A DNA stretch of 64,000 nucleotides from Rostratula benghalensis. Its lineage: Eukaryota > Chordata > Aves > Charadriiformes > Rostratulidae. The DNA is taken from assembly GCA_013399305.1 (NCBI GenBank), contig VXAI01000117.1:1824590-1888589 (forward strand). Reading direction: 5' to 3'. Below are positions 13,550 through 26,099 of this stretch, piece after piece (within the stretch, counting starts at the first letter, position 1; every line of letters starts with the position of its first letter). The notes beneath the pieces are model-generated. The model did not search any database. It worked only from the letters and a program-made list of their open reading frames with translations, and had not been told where the DNA came from. The translations under genes were made by a program, and so were the position numbers.

Positions 13550-15609
13550 CCCATACACTTCTGCCTTGCACGATCTTGATGCCCTGATGCACATAGAAGG
13601 AAGTTTGGATTCAAATTCTCAAACTACAGCCATGGTTTACCTCATTTTAGTGCAGCTCATTCCACCAAGGGCAGCATGAAAACATAACAATATTTTTGTA
13701 ATGTTTTTGCTTTCATAAGGTCACTGCATTGAGTAGGCACCTCTCATCTTACACTCGGAAATGTCTACTTGTTCTGTACTTTTGCAGCACCTAGAACAAG
13801 GAGGTTCTTAGGTGCTAAAGAAGAGGTGATCTGTAAACTCAGCCTACTGCCTTGAGAATCCCAGGTGGAAGCTAAATTTAGGAGAATCAATGACCCCACA
13901 AACAGCAAACTCAATGTATAATATGACACCAGTCCCCATATTAGTAGAAAAATGCACAAATTTGTAGTATGTTTCCAAGTCATAGCTTTGAATATTTCTT
14001 TGTGACTGCGGACCCTTGGTCTGGAGTCTATATGTTTGGACTCTACATAGAGAGGACTCCCTGCAAGGTTGAATGCAGCCAGGAAGGAGGACCTGTGAAG
14101 ACACAGAGCTATTCCCTTTTCCTCTGACCTAGTACATTTGCCCTGAGTTAAATTTTAGGTACCAAATGAAGCATTAAATAATCCTCGATCAGAAAGCTTT
14201 GTAACAGTTGTAATTGTAAGCCAAAAAGCATAACCTCCCTCAATATTCCAGGCCAGCCAACATATGGATCAGGTATATTTGCACAAATTGCCAATGGCTT
14301 CACTCCTTTTGTCTATCTTCCTCCAAGTGCTCTCACTGCACTGTGCTAGTGTGTGCCAAACCCTAGGGCTTAACTCATCTGTGAACTAAGTCTACATGAG
14401 CAATGCAGAAAGTGCTCCTTATTTCCTCCACATGTTAAGCTTTCTAATACACTTGAAGTCCAGTACTTGGGCAGTGGCCCAGAGGTACTCAGCCAGCACT
14501 CCAGGCAGGAATCTTGGCTGCGTGAACATAAAAAATACACAGATGGTTTGTGGGTCATGTTTTGCCATGCAAGAAGGTCACTAAGTAAATGCTTGTTGTC
14601 ATTCTCTTTCTGTCTTAGGAAACAAAAAATTACTCTCAAACTGCACTCATCACAACTTTCTCATCACAGACACAAGCCTGTGCAAACTCTCTCTCTCTGT
14701 CTTTAAAACACTCTTTATGCATTTGGTCTTTGAAAAAGTTCGCCAGGAAGATTTGTCAACAATACACTGTAGAGATAAAAGGGGGAGGAGAAGTTAACCA
14801 TTAGCACTGAAGAACAACTGCAAACTGGGCCAGCAAGTCAGGTTAAGCAACCAGCTTGGACATGAGCTTTAAGATGTTGTTTGTCCATCTTTCTGCTCCA
14901 GCTGCAAATAGGAGATATATGCAAACTGGATTAATCCTGGTCATAAAAAAGTGTAGCGTGGCAGGGTACGCAGACTAAGGACCCTTGAACTCTCTTTGGA
15001 CTGAACAATTCTGCATTTGATTAACACAGTCATACATAGTGAAAAGTTCTTAATGGGAAGATTTTTCTGGAAGGCAGGGACTGTCTTTTTTTTGAGGACG
15101 AAGCAAGAAATAAAAAGCTGCAGCTCTCCTTGATGCTCTATATAGCCATTATCCAGGCTGGATATTAACTATGCAGAGTCACCTGTGGATGGTCCACATG
15201 GACAGCTATACTATTTCCACATCCAAAGAGGTAGTCTGCATGGTGCTGCACTTTCCCCAGTGCAACACTGTCTCTACTGTACGTTGGCCTGACCATGTCC
15301 ACATTGATATGGTTTCTTACTGCACCTTCTTCTCTGTTGCATCCTCCCTGTATACTCGCTACCTTATTTCAAATGCATTCAGTGCCAGCTGTCTTACTGA
15401 TTTTTGTGAGTTGTGCTGTGCCATCTGTATCGCTATTACCTTGCATTATCAAAAGAAAATAGTCCTTGGCTATGTATAACTTCTTGTTTAGGTGTGTGTG
15501 CAATTTTTTTTACTGCTCTGTAACTGTGATGTGTTAAGGTGGAGCCATCCATATATTTAGCCATTTAGCTTGTTGCACCTGAGGTGGATTTTTATTAGAA
15601 TGTGCTATT

Positions 15610-15767
15610 TCTGTTATAAACTATAAGCCCCAAGTCCAAAATGTGCATCTTCAGAAGTCTTGAATTCAAAATACAGTCTCAGAATATTAATATTTCATAT
15701 TAATTTTGGTAGTTTTAATATTTGAGGATTAATGAAAAAGAACACACATGCTGCAAGCTTGACCCAG
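15610..15767 (+). repeat. 158-bp interspersed duplicate, copy 2
   Basis: The direct-orientation partner of 13391-13549, 2.2 kb downstream. The match begins and ends abruptly at tctgttataa and ttgacccag. After it the sequence runs into an unrelated stretch (accattttaatcaaagg). Confidence 0.95.
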
Positions 15768-18700
15768 ACACCATTTTAATCAAAGGAACTTTTAATTTTA
15801 TTTTGATGAGGGCCGAGTTGGGCCTCGAACACACTATTTTCAACACTTTTTAGATGTTGCATTTTGACTACATATCTTCAGGTATAAACAGGAGGATGCT
15901 TGAATGTAGCATTGAAATTCCTTGGCAGTAGAGCTTAGCTTATTTGATACAATTTCTAAATAACCAGTGCCAGAATATGAAATAGGATCTAGATGTATGT
16001 CCTGTGTCACTATTGTTAGCCAGGTGACACATTACATGTTATCTGAGCACTGATTTAAAGGTGATGATTTGGAGATGTAAAAATAATGTGTGTTTGCACT
16101 CCATATTCTTCATAGTTCCTCAAAGGAGTAAAAGAAACTTACTATTTAAAATAGGAAGTGATGGGTAATCATAAACTGATTCTTAACCTCATCTCACATT
16201 TACCATTGTTGTACTAGCATCTAAACAAAATTTAGCAAAGTATTTACAAGAAAACACACCAAACCTGACAGTGACTGCCTTGTGTATTCACCTAGTCATG
16301 TCAACAATATAAGGATAGCAATTAGCATTTGGTGTCTGCAGGGAAGTTCCTCTGGATAAAGCACATCCAAGGCTGCACCTGCCTTTGCAGAGCCATATGA
16401 ACAAATCTACATGATGCCCAGGACAGATTAATGCACAGGCACGTGCCTGCGGCTCCAGCTCTGCTTTGATGACAACATCCTCTCTGTTTTCATTATTGAG
16501 AAATGCTTTTAGCCCTCCTGGCCATGAAGGAAATCTGGAAATGGCAACTTGTATGTCACAGACAGAGCAACATCTGCTTGAACCTGCTGTCAGCGTCCAG
16601 CAGAGGGAAGGGGTGTACCTAAAGCTAAAGGGAAATTACAGAGACTTTTTTTTTTCTAAATAAATAAAGAAGACAGAAAAGATTTTTCACCTTTAAAAAA
16701 TGTTGTTTTCATGAATTTCATAAAAAGAGCACTGGCAATCTGAAAATGTTTCCATTTTTCAAAACTTGGTCCCAAGTCCACAAAACTAAGTGGAATGTTT
16801 CAGCCAATTGGTTTTATTTTTGGCAACCTAAACTGTGAATAATCTTCAGCATTCAGTCAGAAAAGAAGCTTACTGCCCTGTTACCCTACCACTAGTGTAG
16901 ACAGGGGTGGGGGGGAGAGGGAGAAACCCTGCACCAGCTGCCCTTAACAGCTCTCACTTATCCTTGACCAGATTTCACTTTGGCTATGCAAGAGGGCTTC
17001 TCTGTGCCTTGCTTTGCCCATGAACAGCTCAGCTGCCCTGTACTCCATTGAGGTGGCAGGTAGATTTTCATTTTCTCCTCAGGGTGGGCTGTGAAAACAT
17101 TTACTGGTCCAGAAAGTAGCCCGACTCTGTAGGCCTTGTCTGCCTGCTTGTCCTCCTCTTTCTCTGTCTGTGGCACACTTCAAGCAAAGGAGCCACTTTT
17201 CAGGTAATTCATCAGTCCTGCCTGTGAGACAGATCATCCCACCTTCTGCAGGAGTCTGACCATCTACAAAAGTTTTTAGTATGTCTTAATGCATCTGTCT
17301 CTTAATGTATGAGCAGAAGCAATCTCAAGTCTGGCATTGCCTTAGCTTTCCAGTACTTGACTCTGCATCCTCAGCTAATGATGTTCTTTAGATGGACTTT
17401 CTGGTATGTGATTTTATGGATAAAAAGCAGACAAGGCACTTGAAGAAAGGCCACCTTGGCACACAGTTACAGAAGCGTTGCTTTCCTACTACAAACTGCA
17501 AGGGAAAAAACCCACTAACTGTATAGCCCAAACAAACCTCATAGCCTGTGCAGTGTCACATCAGAAAGTGCAGAAATATGTTTTAAATGTCTGTGGTTAT
17601 AAAAACATGGGATGGTTTCTTGCAGGAAATTTATTTGGAATGTATAAAAGGGGCTATGTAGGTGTCAACGTGGGGAACAAAACTAGGGCTTTTCTGCCCC
17701 AAGGACGTAGGCAGAATTAGCAGCTGGAGCTAAACTTTGGCTCAAGTGTGTGTAGTTTGTGGGCCAGACCCCAGAAGGACTTGCAGTCAGCTGCAGATCA
17801 GCAATCTCCATTTCCCTGAAGTCTAAGTTCTCATGTCACTGCATGGTGGAAACAACCATGACACAGAGATCAACTTATGAAGGAAAAACACCCAAACCAT
17901 ACTTTTGCCCCACAATTGGACAATTTATTTCAGTATGCAACTCAACTCACCGGCCTGCCCCACACTCCAGTGTAGCCTTGCCTTTATCCAAACTCTAATG
18001 GTGACTTGCTGCTCCTCTCCAAAGCTCCTGTAATTCTCTGAGCTACAAGAGCCTCTCTCTTCCCTTGCCTTTGCCACTTCAGCACTTGGCCTTTCTCTAG
18101 AGGGATGCAGCAAGAAAATTCTTAATGGACCCCTGTGGGACATCACAGGGAAGTCCAGGAATGAGGAAGAACATCAGGCACATAATTCATGACCTGCCTA
18201 AGGCAGAAGGGGGCAAACAGCAACACCACCAACAAAAAAGCTCTTCTCTCTAGAGCAGATTAATAGGAGTTCCCACTGGAGCCCATTAAACAAAACAAAA
18301 TGCTGAAAGCCTAGGATTATTGTGCACTTCATCATTTTCTCAGGATCCCAAGGGAGAGGATGGGGAACATTGCAATGCTACCAAAGTGGAGGGAAGGAGC
18401 CTGCGAGAGGGCTGGCTCAGGAGGGGAGAGCACCCCCAGGTGAGAGGGGCTCATAACTCTTCAGAAAGTGGATGAACGTCTCCTTTATGTGCCTGCAGGT
18501 GATATTTTTCCTTCTGTAGTCTGTACACAGGTATCATGTGCTCTCCCAAGATTTTTCAGGGCCTCAGAGGACTGTTTGCTTGCTCTGACAGTCTGCCATC
18601 TGGACAGCCTGAGATGCGTGTCCCTGGCAGAGGTTGAAATTTGATGTATTGTCTAAATTTGGAAGTGACATTTTCCCCAGGTTTTATGAGCAGAACAAAT

Positions 18701-20401
18701 TAATCACTACAGTGCAATCTCTTTTACTGTCTCTTCATGGAGTTTGACCTGAATTTTAGCACTGACGAAGCTGATGTTTTGACAGGGCAAGTTGCAAGGA
18801 TAATATCTCCCAGTCTTCACTGCTGATGTATCTTGCTCCGGCCCAGTATCTTCTGCTATCAAGAATTTTTGGTGTACTGTTTTCATTCCTCTGTCAACAA
18901 TTATTGTCCTCTTTGTATTCCCTTTTTATGTCCCCGAGGACACATCTTCATGCCTTATGCCATTCCTGTTCAGGACCTACAGAGAAATTCTATAATACAA
19001 ACCCTGAAATAGTATTTAAGATCTCATCCGGTAAGAGACTGTCGTGTCAAGCAGGGTCAAGAAGCAGTTTGCTCCCTAACACTTCGTGGGATAAGCTTTT
19101 GGGTTATTTGACAGGAGAAAACACAAAGATTTGTTATTTTTCCCATTATCAATTTATTTAAACTGCCTGTTTAGATACAAGGAAGCCTGAAATTTAAAGA
19201 GACCGGACAACTCTCAGCTTCCCTTGGCTTTCTAGAATGAAGCAACTGAAAAAAAAAATTAAAAAAGAAAGAAAAGAAGGGCTTTGATGATCAGCAGCCT
19301 TTAACTGATTTTAATTTACTGGCATTTTTTGTAAATATTTCTGTAAATCTTTCCCATCCTCTAACGCTGCAGAAGTCCATATATGCAGTAAACCAAGGTT
19401 GGTTTGGGCTTGTAAATGAGAAGTTTTACTGTTTGAATTAAATGCAGGAGAATCTTTGCATGTATAAGATGGATAAAAGTATCACTTCTCATTCTGTGAC
19501 ATCTTTTCACATTAGGGACGACTCTGCTTGAAGTGGAAGACAAGGATGTAAGACAATTTTCACTTCCCTACCTGGGCTGTTGCAGCCCTGGTGTGCAGTC
19601 CCACAGGACACGTTGCCCTCTCCTGCCTGGCTTTGAGAAGCAGAAATGGTTCAAGGAGTGATCATGTAATACTGGCTCTGTCAGCCAGAACATTGAATTA
19701 ATTACTGGTAACTAAAGCACTGTTTCACAAGACTGTTTGCAAAGCCTGTCATATGAAAGACATTGGTTAAAATCCATGCAGGGTGTCAGAGACAGGTGGG
19801 AACATGATGCCACATTGATGTGGTTTTTTCCTGTAGAAATCAAAGCATTTTTAGAGAGAGGTGAGACTGTCAAACTTGTACACACTGAAATCTGTGAGTA
19901 TTACAGACAGATGAAAGGCCTATTATGCATGAAATGCAGAATTTCTTTATTTCCACATAAATTGTCTGTAAAGATGCAGTAACTGCTTTCCAGGATGCCT
20001 CACAGGCTGGACTGCTGGGTTTGAAGAACATAGCTAAGGAAATAGAAAAAGTCTTTGAAAAAAAGTATGTTTAGCAATATAATATGACCAGGTGCTTAGC
20101 TGTACCTTCTGTTAATCAGGACAGGCAGCAGCCTTAGGAAAAGCATACAAAATATACGTTGTCCTGAATTTTGGTTGGGCTTTTCTTTTTGGCAAACAGC
20201 TGATTTTCCAGCTGTATCTAGACGATCAGGAAACTGGGTCAGCGGCAAATACATGCATTTGCTCTGCACACACAGAGCACGACACCACCATGCTGTTGTT
20301 GTTTGAATTTACTATTCATTTAAACAAAAAAAAAGTTTATAAATATTTTTAAATTCTTGAAACATGTTGTTCCAATAGATTTTAAAAGGTTGTTTTTCCA
20401 T

Positions 20402-20437
20402 GTTTGAGATTACTTTTTTGTTTGAGATTACTTTTTT
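20402..20437. repeat. Tandem duplication, 18-bp unit
   Basis: gtttgagattactttttt is present twice in perfect tandem within AT-rich DNA. Confidence 0.97.
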
Positions 20438-21186
20438 ATTTAAAAATAAATTAATAATGGTGAAAAATTAATTGAAAGTTCAACAGCAAGACAAAGCACT
20501 TTATTATGATCAAAATTAAATGTTTTTATTGAGCTGAGACTATTGAACTGGGAAAAAAAAGCCATTTTTCTTGCTTGAGTCCTTGAGGGTTTGACTTTTT
20601 TTCCTGATTTGGTGTAGGAGCATCTCTTGTAATCTCAAAATACTCCCAGCATGAGAAAGCTATGACCCGTAAAACTGTACCCAGTGTGAGAATGACTCTA
20701 GACCAGTCTTCTCAGGAATGAGACAATAGCTGGCAGCTCTGTCCCATTGGTATAGTATAAACATTTCCCCTACTGTCAAGATGCTGATGGTCAGCTTAAC
20801 CTTTCTCAAAGAGAGGGGCACCTCTCTCAGGCTTTTACCTGAGGATGGCTTGAATTGCCCATTTGGAAGTGTCAATCTCTTCCCCATTGGCCAAAGAGAT
20901 AGCTTGTCATCCTCTGCTGGGCATCTCCGTAATAGAAAATTTAGTGAAGGCTTAATTTAATTGCAGATACTGCTATGAAACAACAGCAGTCCAGCATAGA
21001 GATAGTTATTCATGGGAGGATTCAGTGCCTTCTCCACATATGGATGATGAAGAACCAATCTGGGATACAGGATGTTATTCTCATGCATCACTATGGACAT
21101 ATATTCACTACCAAACTACAACCAATTTGAAATAATGAGCCAGAGCTTATAAACTTTAGTTTTACTCTGCTATCAATTCCTTGAGC

Positions 21187-21200
21187 TTTTTTTTTTTTTT
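21187..21200. repeat. T14 homopolymer followed by a C/T tract
   Basis: Fourteen T followed by cccctttcccc, a polypyrimidine tract on the + strand. Confidence 0.95.
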
Positions 21201-24200
21201 CCCCTTTCCCCTGGAGAATTGTTTATACTTCAGTACATATGTCCTTTGTAGCCTTCTACAGTAGACAGGGAGAAAATTTTTCTTCTTGTTCTTCCCACGT
21301 TTGCAAGATGGGCTAAATTAAGCACATTCCTTCCTTATTTTTAACTTTCTGTCACCCAAACAGCAAGACAGATCAAATCCAGTTTACAGACATGCTGGAC
21401 AGTTCTCCATGGCAAGTGCTGCTCAGAGGCCCAAATTGCTATGAAAAGGACAACCTTCCCACATATAACAGATCCTGCTCTGCTTGAAGCAAAGAGCCAG
21501 ACTCCCCATCATGGATTAACTGAAGATTTTTTATAGGAAAACCTCAATAAAGGGCTTGAGAGGTCTGGAAGGGGCAAAGAAGCATTATGAAATAGGAGAA
21601 TGGATTAAACAGAGGGCGAAGTTTCTGAAAGCTACCTCCAAACTATATAATCAGTGATCTGGTCTCAAACTGTTTGTGTGCTTCCTCTCTTGCAGTCTTT
21701 CTGCTGTTGTTGTTATTATTTTTGGCCTGGGAGAAATATCTTTCTGGGTCCATTTCACCTTGATGGATTATGATGCCATTTTAAATGTCAATTGATAATA
21801 ATTGTGCCACAAAAAACATAATAAATGTTATCAGTTTAAACCTATAGTGTCCCTTTTCTTAATATTTCTAATTTACGAGCTTGTTGAGAAATCTATGGAA
21901 AAAACAGGGCTAATAAATCTGAGGTTAAAAGGACTCCAGAAGGTAGGCTGCATGGACTTTCTGCTAGATCATTGCCACCTGTTGAACTTTGAGAAGATCA
22001 GAGCAGCTGTCACTGAGGAGACTGTCACAGTCCAGTAATGTGTAAAGGATGGAGGACAACCTACAAGGACATGAGGCTCCAGAGGGCAATGAGGGCAATT
22101 AGCAGCTGCACCGTCACTGGCAACTGCTGGTGCACCTATGCACCGGTGCCCCTGACCACCTGAGATCGTAGGCTTCCTCTGAACAGGTGACTGAGCACAG
22201 GCTGTTGGAGATGAGGTGTTGTCAGCTATACCATCCCTGCTGTGCATAAACACCGGACAGCTCTGACTCTGAGTCACGTACAAAAGTGGGAGCTTAAAGG
22301 AAAAGCTTCAAAGGCATTTGGCGGAATATCGTCCAATTATTGCCTTCATGCAGAGGAACAGACCAGTGCGGCAGGAACAGTCACACTTCCTGACTGACAG
22401 CACAAATAAAGTTCTTTCTCCTCTTGGAGATGGCAATATAAGACAAAAACCTCCCAAATATTGATCCCAAGCTGATTTCAAGTCTGAACATCCAGGATTT
22501 TTCATTTTCTGAAAGGTCACCATATTTTAAATGCCTCACAAGCCTTTGTGGACCTCTAGATCTGCCTGGCACGGGCAGGACAGGCTGACAAAATCAACAC
22601 AACTGCCTTTTGGTGTAAGGAGCTGACTTCAGAGCCCCACAACCCCCAGGGTTTCCTGCCTCTAGGAATTTATAAACCAAATTAGACAGGTAGCACAATA
22701 ATTGTAACAAATGAGAGTCATCTGCATTTCCAGGTCAAGCAGAAATGTAATAATATCCCATAACTACCCTACAAAAGCCATCAAATTAGAACTTGGCAGA
22801 AAAATAACTTATTCATGCTTTTGTAATTTAAAAGTAAATAATTTCTTGTTTTGAACATAAATAATTTGTTACATTCCAGCAGCTCAATCATTTGAAAAAG
22901 GGGGTCAACTGAGGTATTTTAATTTTCAAAATGTTCATTTGCATTTCAAGCTTCTATTTTTTGCCGCTCATCTTTATTTTAATATAATACAAAGCAAAGA
23001 AATACCAAACTAGCAGTCGTTCCAAAGAAAGTATTACAATTTTTTTTTGTTAATGAAATAGCACTTATCATTATTTTTCCATTTTTGTATTAAAATGTTT
23101 GACTCTTTCAATATTACTTAAACATTTTGATACCAAATCTGCATTTTATTCTAACAAAACTTTTGTATGCAAAACATGGGATTTATGCATCATTACACTG
23201 CTCCTTTCTAATCCCCTTTCAAGAGTTGTCACTTATTCATCCTATTTCCTCCTAATGCTTGTTGTGTTTTTCTATATAGAAGAACAAAAATATATTTCTC
23301 AGTTGGCATTGCCTTCAGTTTTAATAAAAAGAACAATACAATAAGACAGAACAGAAATAAACCCTTCACAAGGAAGCTTTCAAGTTGTAAATTTGCATGT
23401 GCGCATCTCATTTAAATGCACACAGAAAATCAGAAAATAGTTATACAAACAAGCATGGTTTGATTTTGTGACATGGGACTACAGAGTTGCCTCAGCAGGT
23501 GCCTACCCAGAGAGAGTCAGCAGTGGTGGAGACAGGTAGCCTATATTCTCTGAATGTGGAAATAACTCTGGTTTCACTTCTTATGTGTTGTCAATGTGAT
23601 CATCAAATAAAGGTGATTCACCGAGATGAAAACTTGGAGTGTGCCTGTCTTAGCTCTCTTCAGAAAATTTTTAACACAGAATTGCATGGATTTCTTTAGG
23701 AGCCTGTGTGAGTGTTCACAGAGGTGTAACTGCCAGAAGGCTACATTTATTTCTTTCAAAACAGTGTGTATTTATTTAACTCAGCAAAAATGGAGCTGGA
23801 GCAAAGAGAAGGGATAGGAGGTGTGTTTTTTGCCCCAAAGTCTCTGGGCTAATTTACCCAGCCAGTGACCTCCAAAGATATGAGTCCTCTCATAAGGAGT
23901 GCTGGGACCTATCAGACTTTCCTGTGAAATCCTCCTCCTCCCCCTGCAAAAAAGAAATGAATCCCTTGAACACAGAGGCTCCGTGTTCTTTTTCATGTTT
24001 TTTGAATCAGGAATTATGAGGAAAAGCTGGAGCCTCGTTATTAGATAGCAGGTTTTAGCCTTGGTGTAGATTCAGAGCATCTTTCTTTCCCTTCCCTCTG
24101 CATACAGATGACATGCTCACCTCTTCTCAGCCTACAAATTACCTACTCTCTCATTCTGCCTAAGCAGAGAAAGGGAGGACATCCCTCTTTGTGTGCCCAG

Positions 24201-25371
24201 CCAGAATTATAAGCACTGGCAGCAAAGCAGGAGAGGACAGCTTGGCCATAGCAGCATCCCCCTGTGCACATTGATTGAAACAGCAAGGTGCCCTCTCCTT
24301 ATGGAGAGAGACAGACTTTTTGCACCCACGCAACAGCTGCCACTTAATCACACAACCAGGAAGGCACAAGATCCTCCTTTACACAAATGCCTCCATTGAC
24401 CCACTGGGCAGAGGGATGCAAAGGGAACAAAGCAAAGCACTTCCCATCCATGCATTTCATCAGTGTGAAAGACAGTCGCTTGTCCACCCTGTCACCTGGG
24501 AAGAAGCTTGATTAATAAAATCAGATAATTAAATATCCTTCATCTCTACTGGCTGCGCCGCTTTTTACCTCTTTCATTGTTCTTTTCCCCACCACCCTCA
24601 CCACTTTTCCAGTATCTTGAATCTGGAAAAAGCCTTTCATCTTATCAGGTGTGGTTTATTGCCCCCTGGTTACACAGTAATTTTGGTCTCCACTCCATGA
24701 AGAGGTCATATGATGGGATATCAGCTCAAGCATTGTCAGTTCATTGGACAAATAAGGCAGGGCCTGCCAATACAATTATAAGAGCTTGATAACAAAGGCA
24801 CAGAGGAGAACCAGCAGGAGAGGGAGACACAACTATAGCAATTTAAAAGGTGAGGGGCAATCCCAGAAGGTGGCAAGAAATGCCTGTGGGGGCAGGGAGA
24901 GGGAAGGAATGGGAGTTCATCTAACCGCGCATTCTTCCAAAAATAAAAATTAGCGATATGATAGAAGTGACTGAGTAGAAAAATGCATTCATCTGCATTA
25001 TCTGGGAAATCTTCTCCCCCTGCGGTGGATGCCTGACTGGGAGGCACAAGTGGCTGGAGGTGATTATCAAGATACCTTGCCTCATAGCTCAGGAGAGAAA
25101 GAAAATAATGTTTTATCTTTAGGAGTACGGGTAGGGGGTGGAGGGCACTAATTCCTACTCCTAAACCTGTTGCAATGGGCGTCTTTTTCTCTTGTGACTG
25201 ATAAGATGGGATGATGTTGAAAAGCACCGGTTTGGAAAGTTCAAAGAGTTTCCAAAGTAGAAGGAAAGAGGATCTGAACCAAAGCTGATTGGAGGGGGGA
25301 TGGCTGAAGAATAACCCGGGAACTATTGGTGAGGGAGGTTTCCATGTGTGACACCTCTTTGTATAAGAGAG

Positions 25372-25378
25372 AACTTTA
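25372..25378 (+). promoter_or_regulatory. TATA-like element upstream of ISX
   Basis: TATAAGA occurs about 555 bp before the ISX ATG and is followed by a purine-rich stretch. It is the best TATA-like match close to exon 1 on this strand and would place a start near 25400. The region is not CpG-rich, consistent with a tissue-restricted TATA promoter. A single short match in AT-rich DNA is weak evidence. Confidence 0.2.
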
Positions 25379-25606
25379 CAAGATGTCTGTATTGCTAGCA
25401 AATGACAGAAGGGACAAGTATTCCTCCTACCAATTATTTTCTTAACTGTGCATCAGTAGAAATCCAGTGGGCTTGTCCCCAATTTCAGCCTGAAAGCAGA
25501 AAAGGAGGATAATTGTCCCACAAACAGGATTTACTAACAAGAAGCAACCCTTCCAGGGGTGTTCTTCCTCCAGGTCTGTGAAAAGCACACCTCTGCTTGG
25601 GATGGT

Positions 25607-25613
25607 TTTATGA
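25607..25613 (+). promoter_or_regulatory. Candidate CDX-type homeodomain site
   Basis: TTTATGA, 315 bp before the ISX ATG, fits the caudal/CDX consensus (TTTATG or, reversed, CATAAA). Mammalian ISX expression is CDX2-dependent, so a site here would make sense. The motif is short and common in this base composition. Confidence 0.25.
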
Positions 25614-25784
25614 TTGTTCAGAGCTCTGTAAATCTGCAGCAGCTGGGGAATGTTTGGCAGTGAGTGGGGTCAGAAAGACTTTTTACCCTGACATCTAATG
25701 CTGTCTTCCACAGACAAAAGAGCACAGGTCTTGCTCCCAAGGTGATCAGCAAAGAGGAGTAGGTGTGCGTACTTATTTGTGGGA

Positions 25785-25806
25785 TTACCTTTGTTTCTCC
25801 TCTCAG
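25785..25806 (+). promoter_or_regulatory. ISX: Possible splice acceptor for a 5' non-coding exon of ISX
   Basis: A pyrimidine-rich run (ttacctttgtttctcctc) followed by TCAG at 25803-25806 looks like a good 3' splice site 121 nt before the ISX ATG. If used, the first coding exon would be the second exon and the open frame before the ATG would be partly intronic. The alternative is that the transcript starts nearby and the tract is fortuitous. Only transcript data can separate the two. Confidence 0.35.
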
Positions 25807-25862
25807 CGTTGCTACAGGTCTGCTGGGCACTGGTGGGGAGAGATTTGCACTTTCTCAGCTGC

Positions 25863-25931
25863 ATGTTTCTTGGGGTACACCGAGAGCCAGGAGAGGAGAC
25901 TCTGCCTGTGGTTGCTTTGGCAGGAAGATGA
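25863..25931 (+). promoter_or_regulatory. Upstream ORF overlapping the ISX start codon (ATGA)
   Basis: An ATG at 25863 opens a 22-codon frame, in a different frame from ISX, that terminates with TGA at 25929-25931. The stop overlaps the ISX ATG as aTGA. The uORF start context is weak (T at -3, T at +4), so most ribosomes could scan past; those that translate it would terminate exactly on the main start, which favours local reinitiation. This reading assumes the mRNA 5' end lies upstream of 25863. Whether it is translated is not known. Confidence 0.5.
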
Positions 25932-26099
25932 CAGACCCCCAGGAGTGTGCCAGCCAGGGGAAGCCCAGCCTGTCCTTTTCCATTGAGGAGATCTTAAAGA
26001 AACCTTCTGCTAGCACTGCCATAAGCAGTGAAACCAGGAACAGAAGCAACTACGTTGAGAGACCTCCAGCCCTAAAAGCAGGGTCACCACTGGCCTTCG
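25928..26099 (+). CDS. ISX: ISX coding exon 1 (N-terminus, eh1-like motif)
   Basis: The exon encodes residues 1-57 plus the first base of codon 58 and ends at a strong donor (ttcG|GTAAGT). The segment [15 protein letters not shown] (residues 12-26) corresponds to the conserved ISX N-terminal motif and has the FxIxxIL pattern of an engrailed-homology-1 Groucho/TLE-binding site. The ATG at 25928 is the first ATG in this frame: the frame stays open upstream to about 25763 but with no methionine. The start context has A at -3 and A at +4, which is moderate. Residues 27-57 form a low-complexity, Ser- and Arg-containing linker with no recognisable domain. Human ISX has a longer segment before the motif, so an additional upstream exon cannot be excluded. 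Confidence 0.9.

Larger units (their letters stand above)
15768..25371. other. Intergenic, upstream of ISX
   Basis: No gene, CR1 or RNA gene seen. It contains the 18-bp duplication at 20402 and the T14 run at 21187. AT-rich blocks with TAAT-type sites (for example 22900-23110) could hold distal regulatory DNA, but nothing in the sequence alone proves that. Confidence 0.75.

Noticed and set aside
24736..25401. Longest open frame in the window, 221 codons on the minus strand just upstream of ISX
   Set aside because: It begins with TTG, its only methionine is at the extreme C-terminus, no domain is recognisable and no splice sites support it. Most likely a chance frame.
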